From Nocardia abscessus (lineage in GTDB: Bacteria; Actinomycetota; Actinomycetes; Mycobacteriales; Mycobacteriaceae), in assembly GCF_015477775.1 (NCBI RefSeq), contig NZ_JADLQO010000002.1:62001-126000 (forward strand): 64,000 bases of DNA, in the 5' to 3' direction. This document shows, piece after piece, positions 52,256 through 64,000 of this stretch. The notes under the pieces are model-generated. The model was not told where the DNA came from, made no database searches, and saw nothing but the letters and a program-made list of their open reading frames with translations. The position numbers were made by a program, and so were the translations under genes. The stretch's first letter is position 1. Every line of letters starts with the position of its first letter.

Positions 52256-53237
52256 TGACGTGGCACCCGCCCGGTCGGGGCGCCGAAACTGTGGCGCCGG
52301 GTGGACACGAACCGGACCACGTCGGCGATCCAGTCCCGATCGGTTCGCAGGGTCAGCACCGGAGCGCCGCAGCTGCGCAGGGCCTGTTCGACCTGCTCAC
52401 GGTGACGCTGCGCGGCGGCCGCGAAATCGGCGCGCAAGGTGGGGGTCACGCTGAACTCGCGGGTACGCCCGGTCTCCGGGTCGTGCAGCACGACGTCGCC
52501 GATGTCGGGCAGCGACAGGTCGCGCGGGTCGAGCACCTCGACCGCGAGCAGATCGTGCCTGGCCGAGATCGCGCGCAACGAGCGCTGCCAGTCGATGTCA
52601 CCCAGGAAGTCGCTGATGATCACCGCGAGTCCGCGTTTGCGCTGCGGACGGCGCAGCGATTCGATGCCGCCACGCAGGTCGCCGCGCACACCGTCGCGCG
52701 CGTGCGGTGTGGTCGCGATGCTGCGCAACAGCGACTGGGCGTGGACCCGGCCGCCGCGCGCCGGGATACGGGTCAATCGTTCGCCGGTGGCGACGACCGC
52801 GCCGATCCGGTTGCCCCCGCCGCTGGTCAGATGAGTGATGGCGGCCGCGGCGGCGATGGCCAGATCGCGCTTCTGGCAGGCGGCGGTGCCGAAGTCGAGG
52901 CTGGCCGACAGATCGACGACCATCCAGGTTTCCAGCTCCCGGTCGGCGATCATCTGCCGCACGTGCGGATGGGTGGTCCGGGCGGTGACCGACCAATCCA
53001 TCTGGCGGACGTCGTCACCCGGCTGGTAGGCGCGCGCCTCGCCCGGCTCGGAGCCGGGCCCGGGAATGAGACCGAGATGATCACCGTGCAACACGCCGTC
53101 GAGCCTGCGGCGCACGGTGAGTTCGAGGGTCTTGAGCGCGACCGTGAGCCTGGGGTCGGTCAGCTCCCCCGCGTGGAAGGACGGCGGTGCGTGGGACGAT
53201 GACATCGGCACTGGCGCAACCGAATCCGATGCCGAGG

Positions 53238-53241
<4 letters not shown>
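52252..53241 (-). CDS. DUF58 family protein
   Basis: A 329-residue DUF58 protein, the middle member of MoxR-DUF58-VWA. The family core GPGSEPGEARAYQPGDDVRQMDWSVTAR is near residue 60, and a VWA-like part (MVVDLSASLDFGT) follows. It has no membrane helix. It starts at a GTG overlapping the moxR stop and ends overlapping the VWA gene, so the three are tightly coupled. It matches Rv1480 in position. A role as an adaptor between MoxR and a substrate is inferred. Confidence 0.9.
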
Positions 53242-54419
<1,178 letters not shown>

Positions 54420-54558
54420 CAACATCCCCGCTTTCGCCTTGGTCCTGTGCGTGCTGCCACAACTATTCCAGGTAATCACCGCCTGTGCCGCAACCGGACC
54501 CGACAGAATGGGAATTCGGCGGTCCCGCGGCCCAGCGCGATACCCGGAATGTCCGATA

Positions 54559-55977
54559 TCAGGAGACGATGCGCACCGCGAACGGCATGATGCCGCCCTC
54601 CCGGACCGGGGACACTTTGACCACGTCGCCGGACTCCGGCGCCTCCACCATCTTCCCGTCGCCGAGATACAGCGCCACGTGCTGACTGCCGTTCGGCCCC
54701 CAGAACAGCATGTCGCCGCGTTCGCGATCGCCGACCGGCACCCGGGTGCCCGCGTTGTACTGGTAGCCGCTGTAGTGCGGCAGCGACACGCCGATGCCGG
54801 CGAACGCGTACACCATCAACCCCGAGCAGTCGAAGCCCACCTTGTCGTAGTCGCCGTGCCGGTCGGCGACGCCGCCGTCCCGGATGCCGAGGGTCGGCCC
54901 GTCCTCGTCGCCGCCGCCCCAGGCGTAGGTGACGCCCAGTTGCGACATGGCGCGATCGACCACGATCTCGATCGCCGACGAGCCTCCGACCGACGGCGGG
55001 TTCGGCCGGGGCGCGCCGCGCCGCGGCGCAGGCGCGTCCTCCAACTGGGTGTGCGGGCGCTTGTCGGCGCCGAGTTCGGCAGCGCGGTCGCGGGCGGCTC
55101 GGTCGGCGGCCGCGCGGTCGGCGGCCGCCGCGGCGGCGGCACGGACCGCGGCCTCCTCCGCTTTGCGCAGCGCGTCCCAGGCCAGGTAGGCGTCGCGCTG
55201 GTCCTGCAGCCCTGCCACGTTCCGCCGCGCCTGATCCAGCCGGCCCTGGGCGTCGTGGCGCAGGCGCAGCAGGCCGTCGCGCTGCGCGGCCTGCTGGTCG
55301 AGTTCGGTCTTGGCCGCGGCGACCGCGTTCTCGGCGTCGGTCTTGCGCGCGGCGGCGGTGGCGGCGGCCGCGTCGGCGTCCGACTTCGCCCGGCGGGCGC
55401 TGGAGTTCTTGTTGCCCTGGTCGATCTGCGCGCGCCGCAGGCCGTCCAGCACCTGCTGGCGGTTCTTGGAGACCAGGTCCAGCAGCTGCGCCCGGTCCAG
55501 CGCGACCGCCGGGGTGGCCGCCGCGAGGTAGGTGACCATCGAGTCGGAGCCGGGCCGGGTATAGACCTGGGTGGCGAACTGGTCGAAGTTGCGCCGCGCC
55601 TGGCCGACCTGTTCCGCGGCGCCGGCCAAGGCGAGCTGGGTGTCGACCACCACGGCGGCGGCCGCGTCGGCGGCGTCGCGAGCGTTCTGCAGGTCGACCA
55701 GCGCCTTGTTGACATCTTCGCGGCGCTGGGCGACCACGTCGTCGAGCTGACGCAACTGGTGGTCGACCGCGGCGACCTGGTTGATCAGGGTGCCGACCTC
55801 GGCGACACCGGCGTCGACCTGCGCGCCCGCCTGGGCGATCTGGCCGTCGCTGGGATTTGGCGGAGCAGGTGGCACGGCGGCGACCGGCCCGGTCGTGACC
55901 ACTACAGCGACCGAGATCAGCAATCCCGCAGCGACCATTAGTCGGCGACGGTAGGTCAGCGCGCCGTTGTTGCGCAT
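54559..55977 (-). CDS. ripA: Peptidoglycan endopeptidase RipA (NlpC/P60)
   Basis: A 472-residue cell-wall hydrolase that cuts the D-Glu-mDAP bond in peptidoglycan and is needed for daughter-cell separation. It has a signal peptide (core VAAGLLISVAVVV), a long Ala-rich coiled coil (about residues 60-300), a Pro-rich linker and an NlpC/P60 domain with Cys in FDCSGLMVY, His in SQHVALYLG, and the final GDGKMVEAPESGDVVKVSPVREGG. The length equals that of M. tuberculosis RipA. The ATG at 55977 has GGAGGT five bases upstream. Only one such gene is here; ripB is missing. Confidence 0.95.
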   Translation of the reverse strand: MRNNGALTYRRRLMVAAGLLISVAVVVTTGPVAAVPPAPPNPSDGQIAQAGAQVDAGVAEVGTLINQVAAVDHQLRQLDDVVAQRREDVNKALVDLQNARDAADAAAAVVVDTQLALAGAAEQVGQARRNFDQFATQVYTRPGSDSMVTYLAAATPAVALDRAQLLDLVSKNRQQVLDGLRRAQIDQGNKNSSARRAKSDADAAAATAAARKTDAENAVAAAKTELDQQAAQRDGLLRLRHDAQGRLDQARRNVAGLQDQRDAYLAWDALRKAEEAAVRAAAAAAADRAAADRAARDRAAELGADKRPHTQLEDAPAPRRGAPRPNPPSVGGSSAIEIVVDRAMSQLGVTYAWGGGDEDGPTLGIRDGGVADRHGDYDKVGFDCSGLMVYAFAGIGVSLPHYSGYQYNAGTRVPVGDRERGDMLFWGPNGSQHVALYLGDGKMVEAPESGDVVKVSPVREGGIMPFAVRIVS

Positions 55978-56436
55978 CACACCTCCAAGGACCGGATTCC
56001 GGTAATCCTCGAGGGCATCAGGCGAACCATGACGCACTGTGGTCGACAGATGGCCTCTGAAAACACTTATTCCCCATCAGGGACCATTCGAACCGTAAGA
56101 CACTTCCGTCACCGACGAAACAACATTCACGCAACTATGCGCCCGCGATTCCGCATTGCTAAAAGTTTGCTACATAGCACAGATGGTTCCGCTGTCGTCA
56201 ACAGACCAACTGTTCGGAAAATTAGCTGACTGGAAACCAGCAGCCCGGTTGCCTCCCAAAAGCGGGCAGGGGCAGCCTTCACATCCAGCGAAGGTCACGG
56301 CGGCACTCGCCCAGGCGCGACGGAGGTATCCGCTGCTTCGGCGATATCGGGCAGCCGTGGTCGAGGCGGAGGGAACCCTCCGCGAGAATCGAGTCGGCCT
56401 CAGCCGCTCGTGTCGTGGCCGCTGCGCCGAGCTCAG
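55978..56436 (-). promoter_or_regulatory. Long, less GC-rich upstream region of ripA
   Basis: This gap of 459 bases has no convincing gene. About 180 bases (56041-56220) have near 50 percent GC by my count. On the minus strand TTGACG (56201-56196), a 19-base spacer and TATGTA (56176-56171) are a possible promoter, with a leader near 195 bases. I looked for a c-di-AMP riboswitch, which controls similar hydrolases elsewhere, and found only an isolated partial match. Confidence 0.3.
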
Positions 56437-60131
<3,695 letters not shown>

Positions 60132-60132
60132 T

Positions 60133-60153
60133 CGCGCCGCCTTCGGCGGCGCG
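60133..60153 (+). terminator. Hairpin after acn
   Basis: CGCGCCGCC at 60133-60141 and its complement at 60145-60153 form a perfect 9-pair stem with loop TTC, starting two bases after the acn stop. No T-tract follows, so it may stabilise or pause instead of ending the transcript. Confidence 0.55.
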
Positions 60154-60170
60154 TGTTCGAGCCCCTGAAG

Positions 60171-60235
60171 TCTCGTGTTCGCGCGCCCGAGTCTCGCGCC
60201 TGCGGCGCATACGCTTCGGGCACGCGAACACGAGA
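60171..60235. repeat. 20-base inverted repeat between acn and acnR
   Basis: Arms at 60171-60190 and 60216-60235 match at 19 of 20 bases (core CGTGTTCGCG) with a 25-base spacer that holds a smaller stem. It is one of three structures in the 311-base gap; no gene is seen in it. Confidence 0.6.
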
Positions 60236-60385
60236 CGGGCGCGAACGTCGCTCGTAAGACTCGCTCCCGGCGGAGTCGCGATCGCGCAAGCGGCCGCATC
60301 TCCGCGAGCACCTGGGTTGTCAGTGATCAGCGCGCCGTCATCGCGGCCGCTCGGATCACTGCCCGCCTCGCTCGTACTGTGAGAA

Positions 60386-60416
60386 CCCCCGCATCGGTGG
60401 ACCGTCGATGCGGGGG
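60386..60416. terminator. Perfect hairpin just before acnR
   Basis: CCCCCGCATCG at 60386-60396 pairs fully with 60406-60416, loop GTGGACCGT. It ends 26 bases before the acnR GTG. It could be a terminator for readthrough from acn or an attenuator; a short T-run (GTTTCC) follows. Confidence 0.6.
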
Positions 60417-60442
60417 TCCGTGTTTCCCCACTGGAGGATTCC

Positions 60443-61009
60443 GTGCCCAAGGTCAGTGACGATCACCTCGCCGCCCGGCGCAGCCAGATTCTGGACGGGG
60501 CACGCCGCTGCTTCGCCGAGTACGGCTACGACGGCGCCACCGTGCGCCGCCTCGAGGAGGAGATCGGGCTATCCAGGGGCGCCATCTTCCACCACTTCCG
60601 TGACAAGGACGCGCTGTTCCTCGCCCTCGCCCAGGAGGACGCCGAACGCATGGCCGACGTCGCGGCCAACCAGGGCATCGTGCAGGTGATGCGCGACATG
60701 CTCGCCCACCCGGAACAGTTCAACTGGCTCGGAACCCGATTGGAGATCGCGCGGCGGCTGCGTACCGATCCCGAATTCCGCGCAGGCTGGACCCAGCGTT
60801 CGGCCGAGCTCACCGCGGCCACCCTGGCCCGGCTGGAACGGCGCAAGGCCGCGGGCGCGCTGCGCGACGATGTGCCCACCGACGTCCTGCTCGGCTACCT
60901 CGACCTCGTCCTCGACGGACTGATCGCCCGGATCGCTTCCGGGCACACCAACGAGAACCTCTCCGCCGTACTGGATCTCGTCGAAGCTTCGGTTCGTCGC
61001 AAGCAGTGA
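60443..61009 (+). CDS. acnR: TetR-family repressor AcnR
   Basis: A 188-residue TetR regulator with the helix-turn-helix ATVRRLEEEIGLSRGAIFHHF and a helical C-terminal domain. It corresponds to AcnR of Corynebacterium and Rv1474c of M. tuberculosis, directly downstream of aconitase. AcnR binds citrate with Mg and represses acn; the matching operator is present before acn. It starts at a GTG with GGAGG five bases upstream. Because several hairpins separate it from acn, it may be transcribed partly on its own. Confidence 0.9.
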   Translation: MPKVSDDHLAARRSQILDGARRCFAEYGYDGATVRRLEEEIGLSRGAIFHHFRDKDALFLALAQEDAERMADVAANQGIVQVMRDMLAHPEQFNWLGTRLEIARRLRTDPEFRAGWTQRSAELTAATLARLERRKAAGALRDDVPTDVLLGYLDLVLDGLIARIASGHTNENLSAVLDLVEASVRRKQ

Positions 61010-61014
61010 GCGCT

Positions 61015-61077
61015 CCCCCGCCTCTGCGGGTCTCGGGCCGTGCCAGTCGGATGGCGCAGGATTCGCAGCGGCGGGGG
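61015..61077. terminator. Bidirectional hairpin terminator
   Basis: Fourteen-base arms at 61015-61028 and 61064-61077 (CCCCCGCC-N-CTGCG) pair with one mismatch and a 35-base loop. It lies between the stops of acnR and the convergent hydrolase. Confidence 0.6.
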
Positions 61078-61104
61078 CGCGTCAGTGCTTGCGGAGGGGA
61101 ATGC

Positions 61105-61899
61105 TCAGAACGTCGTATTGATGTACTCCGCGGCGTGCGTTGTCCACGGGACGCTGGTCCCCGGCATGTGCTGGTGGTTGTAGAGGACGTGCTGGCCGTA
61201 GGGCCACGGGGTGAGGTAGCCGACGACGCCGCGGACCGCCGCGGTGTAGCGGTCCAGGTTGCCGAGCGGGTCACGCAGCAGGATCTCGAGCAGTTCGGCG
61301 AAGATCAGCGGCGCGACGTCGCCGATGCGAGCCCCTTCGACGAACGAGAACGGCGAGATACCCACGTCGATGATGCGCAGCGGGGAATTCGACGGGGACG
61401 CGGTGATGATGTCACCAGGGTTGGCGTACTCGCGCACCGCCACCGAGGCCGGCCACGCGCCCCGCTGCCCGTGCAGACCGAAGGTGTTCGCCGGGCAGAG
61501 GTTTCCGACCGACTGCCCGGCCCTGCGGAGGGGGTTGGCGATGCCGACCACGAAAGCGATCTCCAACGGCGTGCCGTCGACGTTCTTGTACTTTCCGGAC
61601 TGGACGCCCTCCAGGATCCTGCTGGCGCAGATGCCGCCGAGCGAATAGCTCAGCAGCCCGCAGACGTTGGGCGAGTCCTGGATCGCCTGCACGCCCGCGG
61701 CGATGCCGCGCCGCACCGAGGTCTCCAGCGAAGGCCCCCATGCCTCCGGCACGGGGCCGACCGAAGCGGGCCAATCCGGTTCGAAGCAGCTGAACTTGCC
61801 GGTGTCGAGTAGTTTCGTGACGTCGTGCAGCATGCCCGCGGGCGTTCCGTCGGAGTTGCGCGGCTCGCCGGTGCCGCGGAAAGTGATGATGTCGATCAT
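61105..61899 (-). CDS. Cutinase/LysB/PE-PPE-like alpha/beta hydrolase
   Basis: A 264-residue hydrolase with the nucleophile elbow YSLGGICAS (Ser near residue 84) and a start, ITFRGTGEP, seen in PE-PPE-domain hydrolases and in phage LysB-like mycolylarabinogalactan esterases. Later Asp and His are present (NPGDIITASP and GQHVLYNHQH). No signal peptide is present, so either it acts inside the cell or it leaves by another route. The ATG has AGGAGG six bases upstream. No phage genes lie nearby. A lipid ester or mycolate substrate is plausible but not shown. Confidence 0.78.
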   Translation of the reverse strand: MIDIITFRGTGEPRNSDGTPAGMLHDVTKLLDTGKFSCFEPDWPASVGPVPEAWGPSLETSVRRGIAAGVQAIQDSPNVCGLLSYSLGGICASRILEGVQSGKYKNVDGTPLEIAFVVGIANPLRRAGQSVGNLCPANTFGLHGQRGAWPASVAVREYANPGDIITASPSNSPLRIIDVGISPFSFVEGARIGDVAPLIFAELLEILLRDPLGNLDRYTAAVRGVVGYLTPWPYGQHVLYNHQHMPGTSVPWTTHAAEYINTTF

Positions 61900-62060
61900 C
61901 GTGTCCTCCTTGCCCCAACCGCACCGACCCCTTCGGCACGGAATCTCAAGGTAGACCCGGGCGCCCCTGCCGACACGAGTATCGGGCTACCTCATCGCGG
62001 CACGAGTTCTCCCATGTAGAGCGCGATTCGGCGGATCGGCGGCCGCGTGAGCTACCGCCG

Positions 62061-62567
62061 CTACGCGCCCGGTTCCATGCTGCTCAGCAGAATTCGCGCG
62101 ATTCGGTCCAGTTCTGTCCGTTCCGCGGCGGTGAGCACCGACAGCATCCTGGTCTCGTTCGCGGTGTGCTCGGTGACCACCCGGTCCACCAGTGCCCGCC
62201 CTGCCTCGGTGAGGGCCACGCGTACCGCTCTGCGGTCCTGCGCGTCCGCGACCCGACGCACCAGCCCCGCCGACTCCAGCCGGTCCAGCCGTCCGGTCAT
62301 GCCCGCCCGGGAGAGCATCAGCGTGTCGGCGAGCACCGACGGGTTGAGTTCGCACGGCTGGCCCGAACGGCGCAGCGCGGCAAGCACATCGAACTCGCCA
62401 CGCTGCAGGCCGTGCGCACCGAACACCGCCTCGATCTCGCGCTGCGCCACCAGCAGCAGCCTGCCGAGGCGGCCGATCACGCCCATCGCCTCGAGGTCGA
62501 GGTCCGGCCGTTCGCGCTCCCACTGCGCCACGATCGCGTCGACGGCGTCCGCTTTTCGCTCGGTCAT
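62061..62567 (-). CDS. MarR-family regulator
   Basis: A 168-residue winged-helix regulator: LQRGEFDVLAALRRSG, LADTLMLSRAGMTGRLDRLE (recognition helix) and RRVADAQDRRAVRVALTEAG (wing). It is divergent from a cupin gene, with an imperfect palindrome between the two starts. The ATG lies seven bases after a TAGAAT -10 on the minus strand, so its transcript may be leaderless. It probably represses the cupin gene and itself and responds to a phenolic or other small ligand. Confidence 0.9.
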   Translation of the reverse strand: MTERKADAVDAIVAQWERERPDLDLEAMGVIGRLGRLLLVAQREIEAVFGAHGLQRGEFDVLAALRRSGQPCELNPSVLADTLMLSRAGMTGRLDRLESAGLVRRVADAQDRRAVRVALTEAGRALVDRVVTEHTANETRMLSVLTAAERTELDRIARILLSSMEPGA

Positions 62568-62574
62568 GGACAGG

Positions 62575-62580
62575 ATTCTA
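62575..62580 (-). promoter_or_regulatory. Leaderless -10 (TAGAAT) of marR
   Basis: TAGAAT on the minus strand is a strong TANNNT and ends eight bases before the marR ATG at 62567. No ribosome site precedes the ATG, which agrees with a leaderless start. Confidence 0.45.
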
Positions 62581-62591
62581 TTCGCCGAGAT

Positions 62592-62611
62592 ATAGTTCGG
62601 TAGCGAATTAT
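62592..62611. promoter_or_regulatory. MarR operator, imperfect palindrome
   Basis: ATAGTTCG-GTAG-CGAATTAT has 8-base arms with one mismatch and lies between the divergent marR and cupin genes. It overlaps TATAGT (62591-62596), a possible -10 for the cupin gene. Confidence 0.55.
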
Positions 62612-62637
62612 CAATCACCGAATCAATGGAGATCGAG

Positions 62638-63141
62638 ATGACCATCCCTACCCCGCGCAAGGACGTCGCGATTCGACAGCCGCAGGACGCGGAGATCCTG
62701 CGCACGGCGGCGGTCACCCTGCGCCTGCTGATCGACGCCGAAGAAGCGGGCGGCGGGCTCAGCACGCTCGAGGTCGCCATGGATCGTGGAGCGGACGGCG
62801 CGGCGCCGCACTATCACACGCGTTCGGACGAGTTGTTCTATGTCGCCGAGGGCGAATTGCAGCTGCTGGCCGGCGACCGGATCGTCACCGTCGGCGCCGG
62901 CGGTTCGATCGTGGTGCCGAAGTTCATGCCGCACGCCTTCGGCGCCGCGCCGGACCGCACGGCGCGGATCCTGATCGCGCTCACCCCCGGCGTGCAGCGG
63001 TTCGAGTACTTCCGGCTGCTGGAACGGATAGCCGCGGGCGAATCCACGATGGCCGACCTCGCCGCCGCGCAAGACGAGTTCGACAACCACTTCATCGATG
63101 CCCCCGCCTGGTGGGCGGAGCGCAACGCGAACCGCAGTTGA
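62638..63141 (+). CDS. Single-domain cupin protein
   Basis: A 167-residue cupin with the motifs PHYHTRSDELFYVAEGE (G-x5-HxH-x-E region, with His, His and Glu as metal ligands) and PKFMPHAFGAA (second motif His). Cupins of this size often bind a metal and act as dioxygenases or isomerases, or bind a ligand. The ATG at 62638 has GGAG upstream; an ATG at 62626 is also in frame. It is divergent from marR and so is likely the regulated target. Substrate unknown. Confidence 0.82.
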   Translation: MTIPTPRKDVAIRQPQDAEILRTAAVTLRLLIDAEEAGGGLSTLEVAMDRGADGAAPHYHTRSDELFYVAEGELQLLAGDRIVTVGAGGSIVVPKFMPHAFGAAPDRTARILIALTPGVQRFEYFRLLERIAAGESTMADLAAAQDEFDNHFIDAPAWWAERNANRS

Positions 63142-63543
63142 ACTCGCCGGGGCTTCCTGATTTGTTGGGAGCAACCGAATTCGAGCAGATAGATGACGAA
63201 GCACCGCGCATGCGGGCGGAAGAAATACGATGCCGCGCGCGGAAGCGGTCGTCTCCGAGCTCTGGTCCGCACCGCCACCGCGGTGCGCGAAAGTACAGAT
63301 GCACAGCCGCCAATATCGGGCTATGGGCACCGTCCCGCAGCGCGTCGGAATAGCTCGATGATTGCGCCGTACGCGTTTCCAGACTACCGGAAATCTTTCG
63401 GTACTCGGCGCTTATCGATCGGAATTCGGTTTGCCGCAGGCCGCGAAATCTCGCGATCCGAGCCGACGAAGACCCCTGTCGCGATATGATCGCTCACACG
63501 CTTGGGGGTCGTGGCAAATCGTGAGCAGATCGGAGAAAAGGCT
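63142..63543 (+). other. Intergenic region before the last gene
   Basis: These 402 bases hold no convincing gene; a 98-residue ORF at 63193-63489 is basic, lacks a ribosome site and matches no family known to me. TATGAT at 63485-63490 is a good -10 for the gene at 63544, without a clear -35. Confidence 0.4.
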
Positions 63544-63999
63544 ATGACCGACGCAATCCGCCTTCCCGGGACGACGCCGAAAGGTGACCGCGTTCCTCCG
63601 CTCCAGGGTCTGCTGGTCGCGGAATCGGACCGTGAGATCAGCGTGCGCGTCGCCGAGGGAACGTGGACGTTCTGTCGGTCGGATGTCTTGCGTGTGGTCG
63701 ATTCCGCAGTGCCGCAGTCCGATCAGGACGGCCGCCCGGTGCTCGTGGACATCCGCGCGGGCGCCACCGCCGACTTCACCCGCAGGCTGCGCATCGATCT
63801 GATCGATCGGCCGATGACCATTCCGGAGTCGCCGTCGGAGGCGCTCGGTGACGACCAGTTGCGGCAGCTGACCGAAATCTGGGCCGACCGCCTGCAACTC
63901 GTCGACTGCCCCGGGACGAGCGGGGCGACGTTCACCTACTGCCAGACCAGGTCGATCGACGGCAGCGACGACGGCATCAACTGCGACAGCCTCGACTGA
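63544..63999 (+). CDS. Small protein of unknown function with acidic Cys-containing tail
   Basis: A 151-residue protein complete within the window. Residues 20-55 form a small beta domain (PLQGLLVAESDREISVRVAEG), the middle (RRLRIDLIDRPMTIPESPSEALGDDQL) is a helix-rich linker, and the end is Ser/Thr/Cys/Asp-rich (CPGTSGATFTYCQTRS then DGSDDGINCDSLD). There is no signal peptide. A leader plus short Cys/Ser/Thr/Asp tail is a shape seen in ribosomal peptide precursors, but it may equally be a small structural protein. The ATG at 63544 has GGAGAAAAGG upstream. The next gene, beyond the window, would decide. Confidence 0.6.
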   Translation: MTDAIRLPGTTPKGDRVPPLQGLLVAESDREISVRVAEGTWTFCRSDVLRVVDSAVPQSDQDGRPVLVDIRAGATADFTRRLRIDLIDRPMTIPESPSEALGDDQLRQLTEIWADRLQLVDCPGTSGATFTYCQTRSIDGSDDGINCDSLD

Positions 64000-64000
64000 G

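Noticed and set aside
55978..56436. Possible c-di-AMP (ydaO) riboswitch upstream of ripA
   Set aside because: Only a short AGTCAGCTAA-like piece was found on the minus strand; the conserved stems and GGGGA-type segments are absent.
61105..61899. Prophage remnant around the LysB-like gene
   Set aside because: No integrase, structural phage gene, attachment repeat or change in composition is visible nearby.
63193..63489. 98-residue ORF between cupin and the last gene
   Set aside because: Basic, no ribosome site, no recognisable fold, and it overlaps the probable promoter of the next gene.

Overview
This is a high-GC, gene-dense actinobacterial chromosome segment. It most likely comes from a mycolic-acid-containing genus, and Nocardia is the best guess. 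The reasons are a mabA-inhA-hemH operon, several MmpL and PapA-type genes, a RipA peptidoglycan hydrolase, and a long stretch whose order matches what I recall of the Mycobacterium tuberculosis Rv1474c-Rv1488 region. The genus is inferred from gene content only. I saw no rRNA, tRNA, CRISPR array, insertion sequence or prophage.

Layout. (1) 1-14513 is a lipid assembly and export locus: an atypical PapA-like acyltransferase coupled to an MmpL transporter (plus strand), then a minus-strand operon of a large reducing polyketide synthase, a PapA1/PapA2-like acyltransferase and a protein of unknown family, then a second, divergent MmpL. (2) 14510-16068 holds an MFS exporter translationally coupled to an uncharacterised 49-residue ORF. 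(3) 16458-28433 is mainly DNA repair: recC-recB-recD, then a sigma factor, Ogt, a 2OG-Fe(II) oxygenase and an Ada-type zinc domain in overlapping order. (4) 28563-37859 is mixed: a beta-lactamase-fold serine hydrolase, a CYP136-like P450, type II NADH dehydrogenase, a secreted glycine-zipper protein, urease accessory genes ureF-ureG-ureD without structural genes, an SDR, and a Trp/Arg-rich repeat membrane protein. (5) 37875-42815 has an MFS drug exporter with a divergent TetR and paired operators, a quinone oxidoreductase, an O-methyltransferase and a secreted SGNH lipase. (6) 42882-61009 is the block shared with mycobacteria: SPFH/NfeD, DUF3097, ferrochelatase, inhA, mabA, the VWA-DUF58-MoxR group, ripA, an Rv1476-like membrane protein, aconitase and AcnR. 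Compared with mycobacteria it lacks ripB and carries extra genes (a secreted protease, an I36-type inhibitor-like protein, a Q/P-rich membrane protein). (7) 61105-63999 has a cutinase/LysB-like hydrolase, a MarR-cupin divergent pair, and a last small protein with an acidic Cys-containing tail.

How the genes work together. Region 1 probably makes, acylates and exports a methyl-branched or long-chain acylated lipid. Region 3 couples double-strand-break processing with a possible alkylation-damage regulon. In region 6 the mycolate reductases, peptidoglycan hydrolase, MoxR chaperone system, haem synthesis and aconitase lie together as in mycobacteria. Several regulatory sites can be read directly: an AcnR box before acn, twin GTAC-N3-GTAC sites between the MFS and TetR genes, a MarR palindrome before the cupin gene, a good -35/-10 pair before the I36 gene, and several leaderless-type promoters. 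Many convergent gene pairs are separated by long perfect hairpins.
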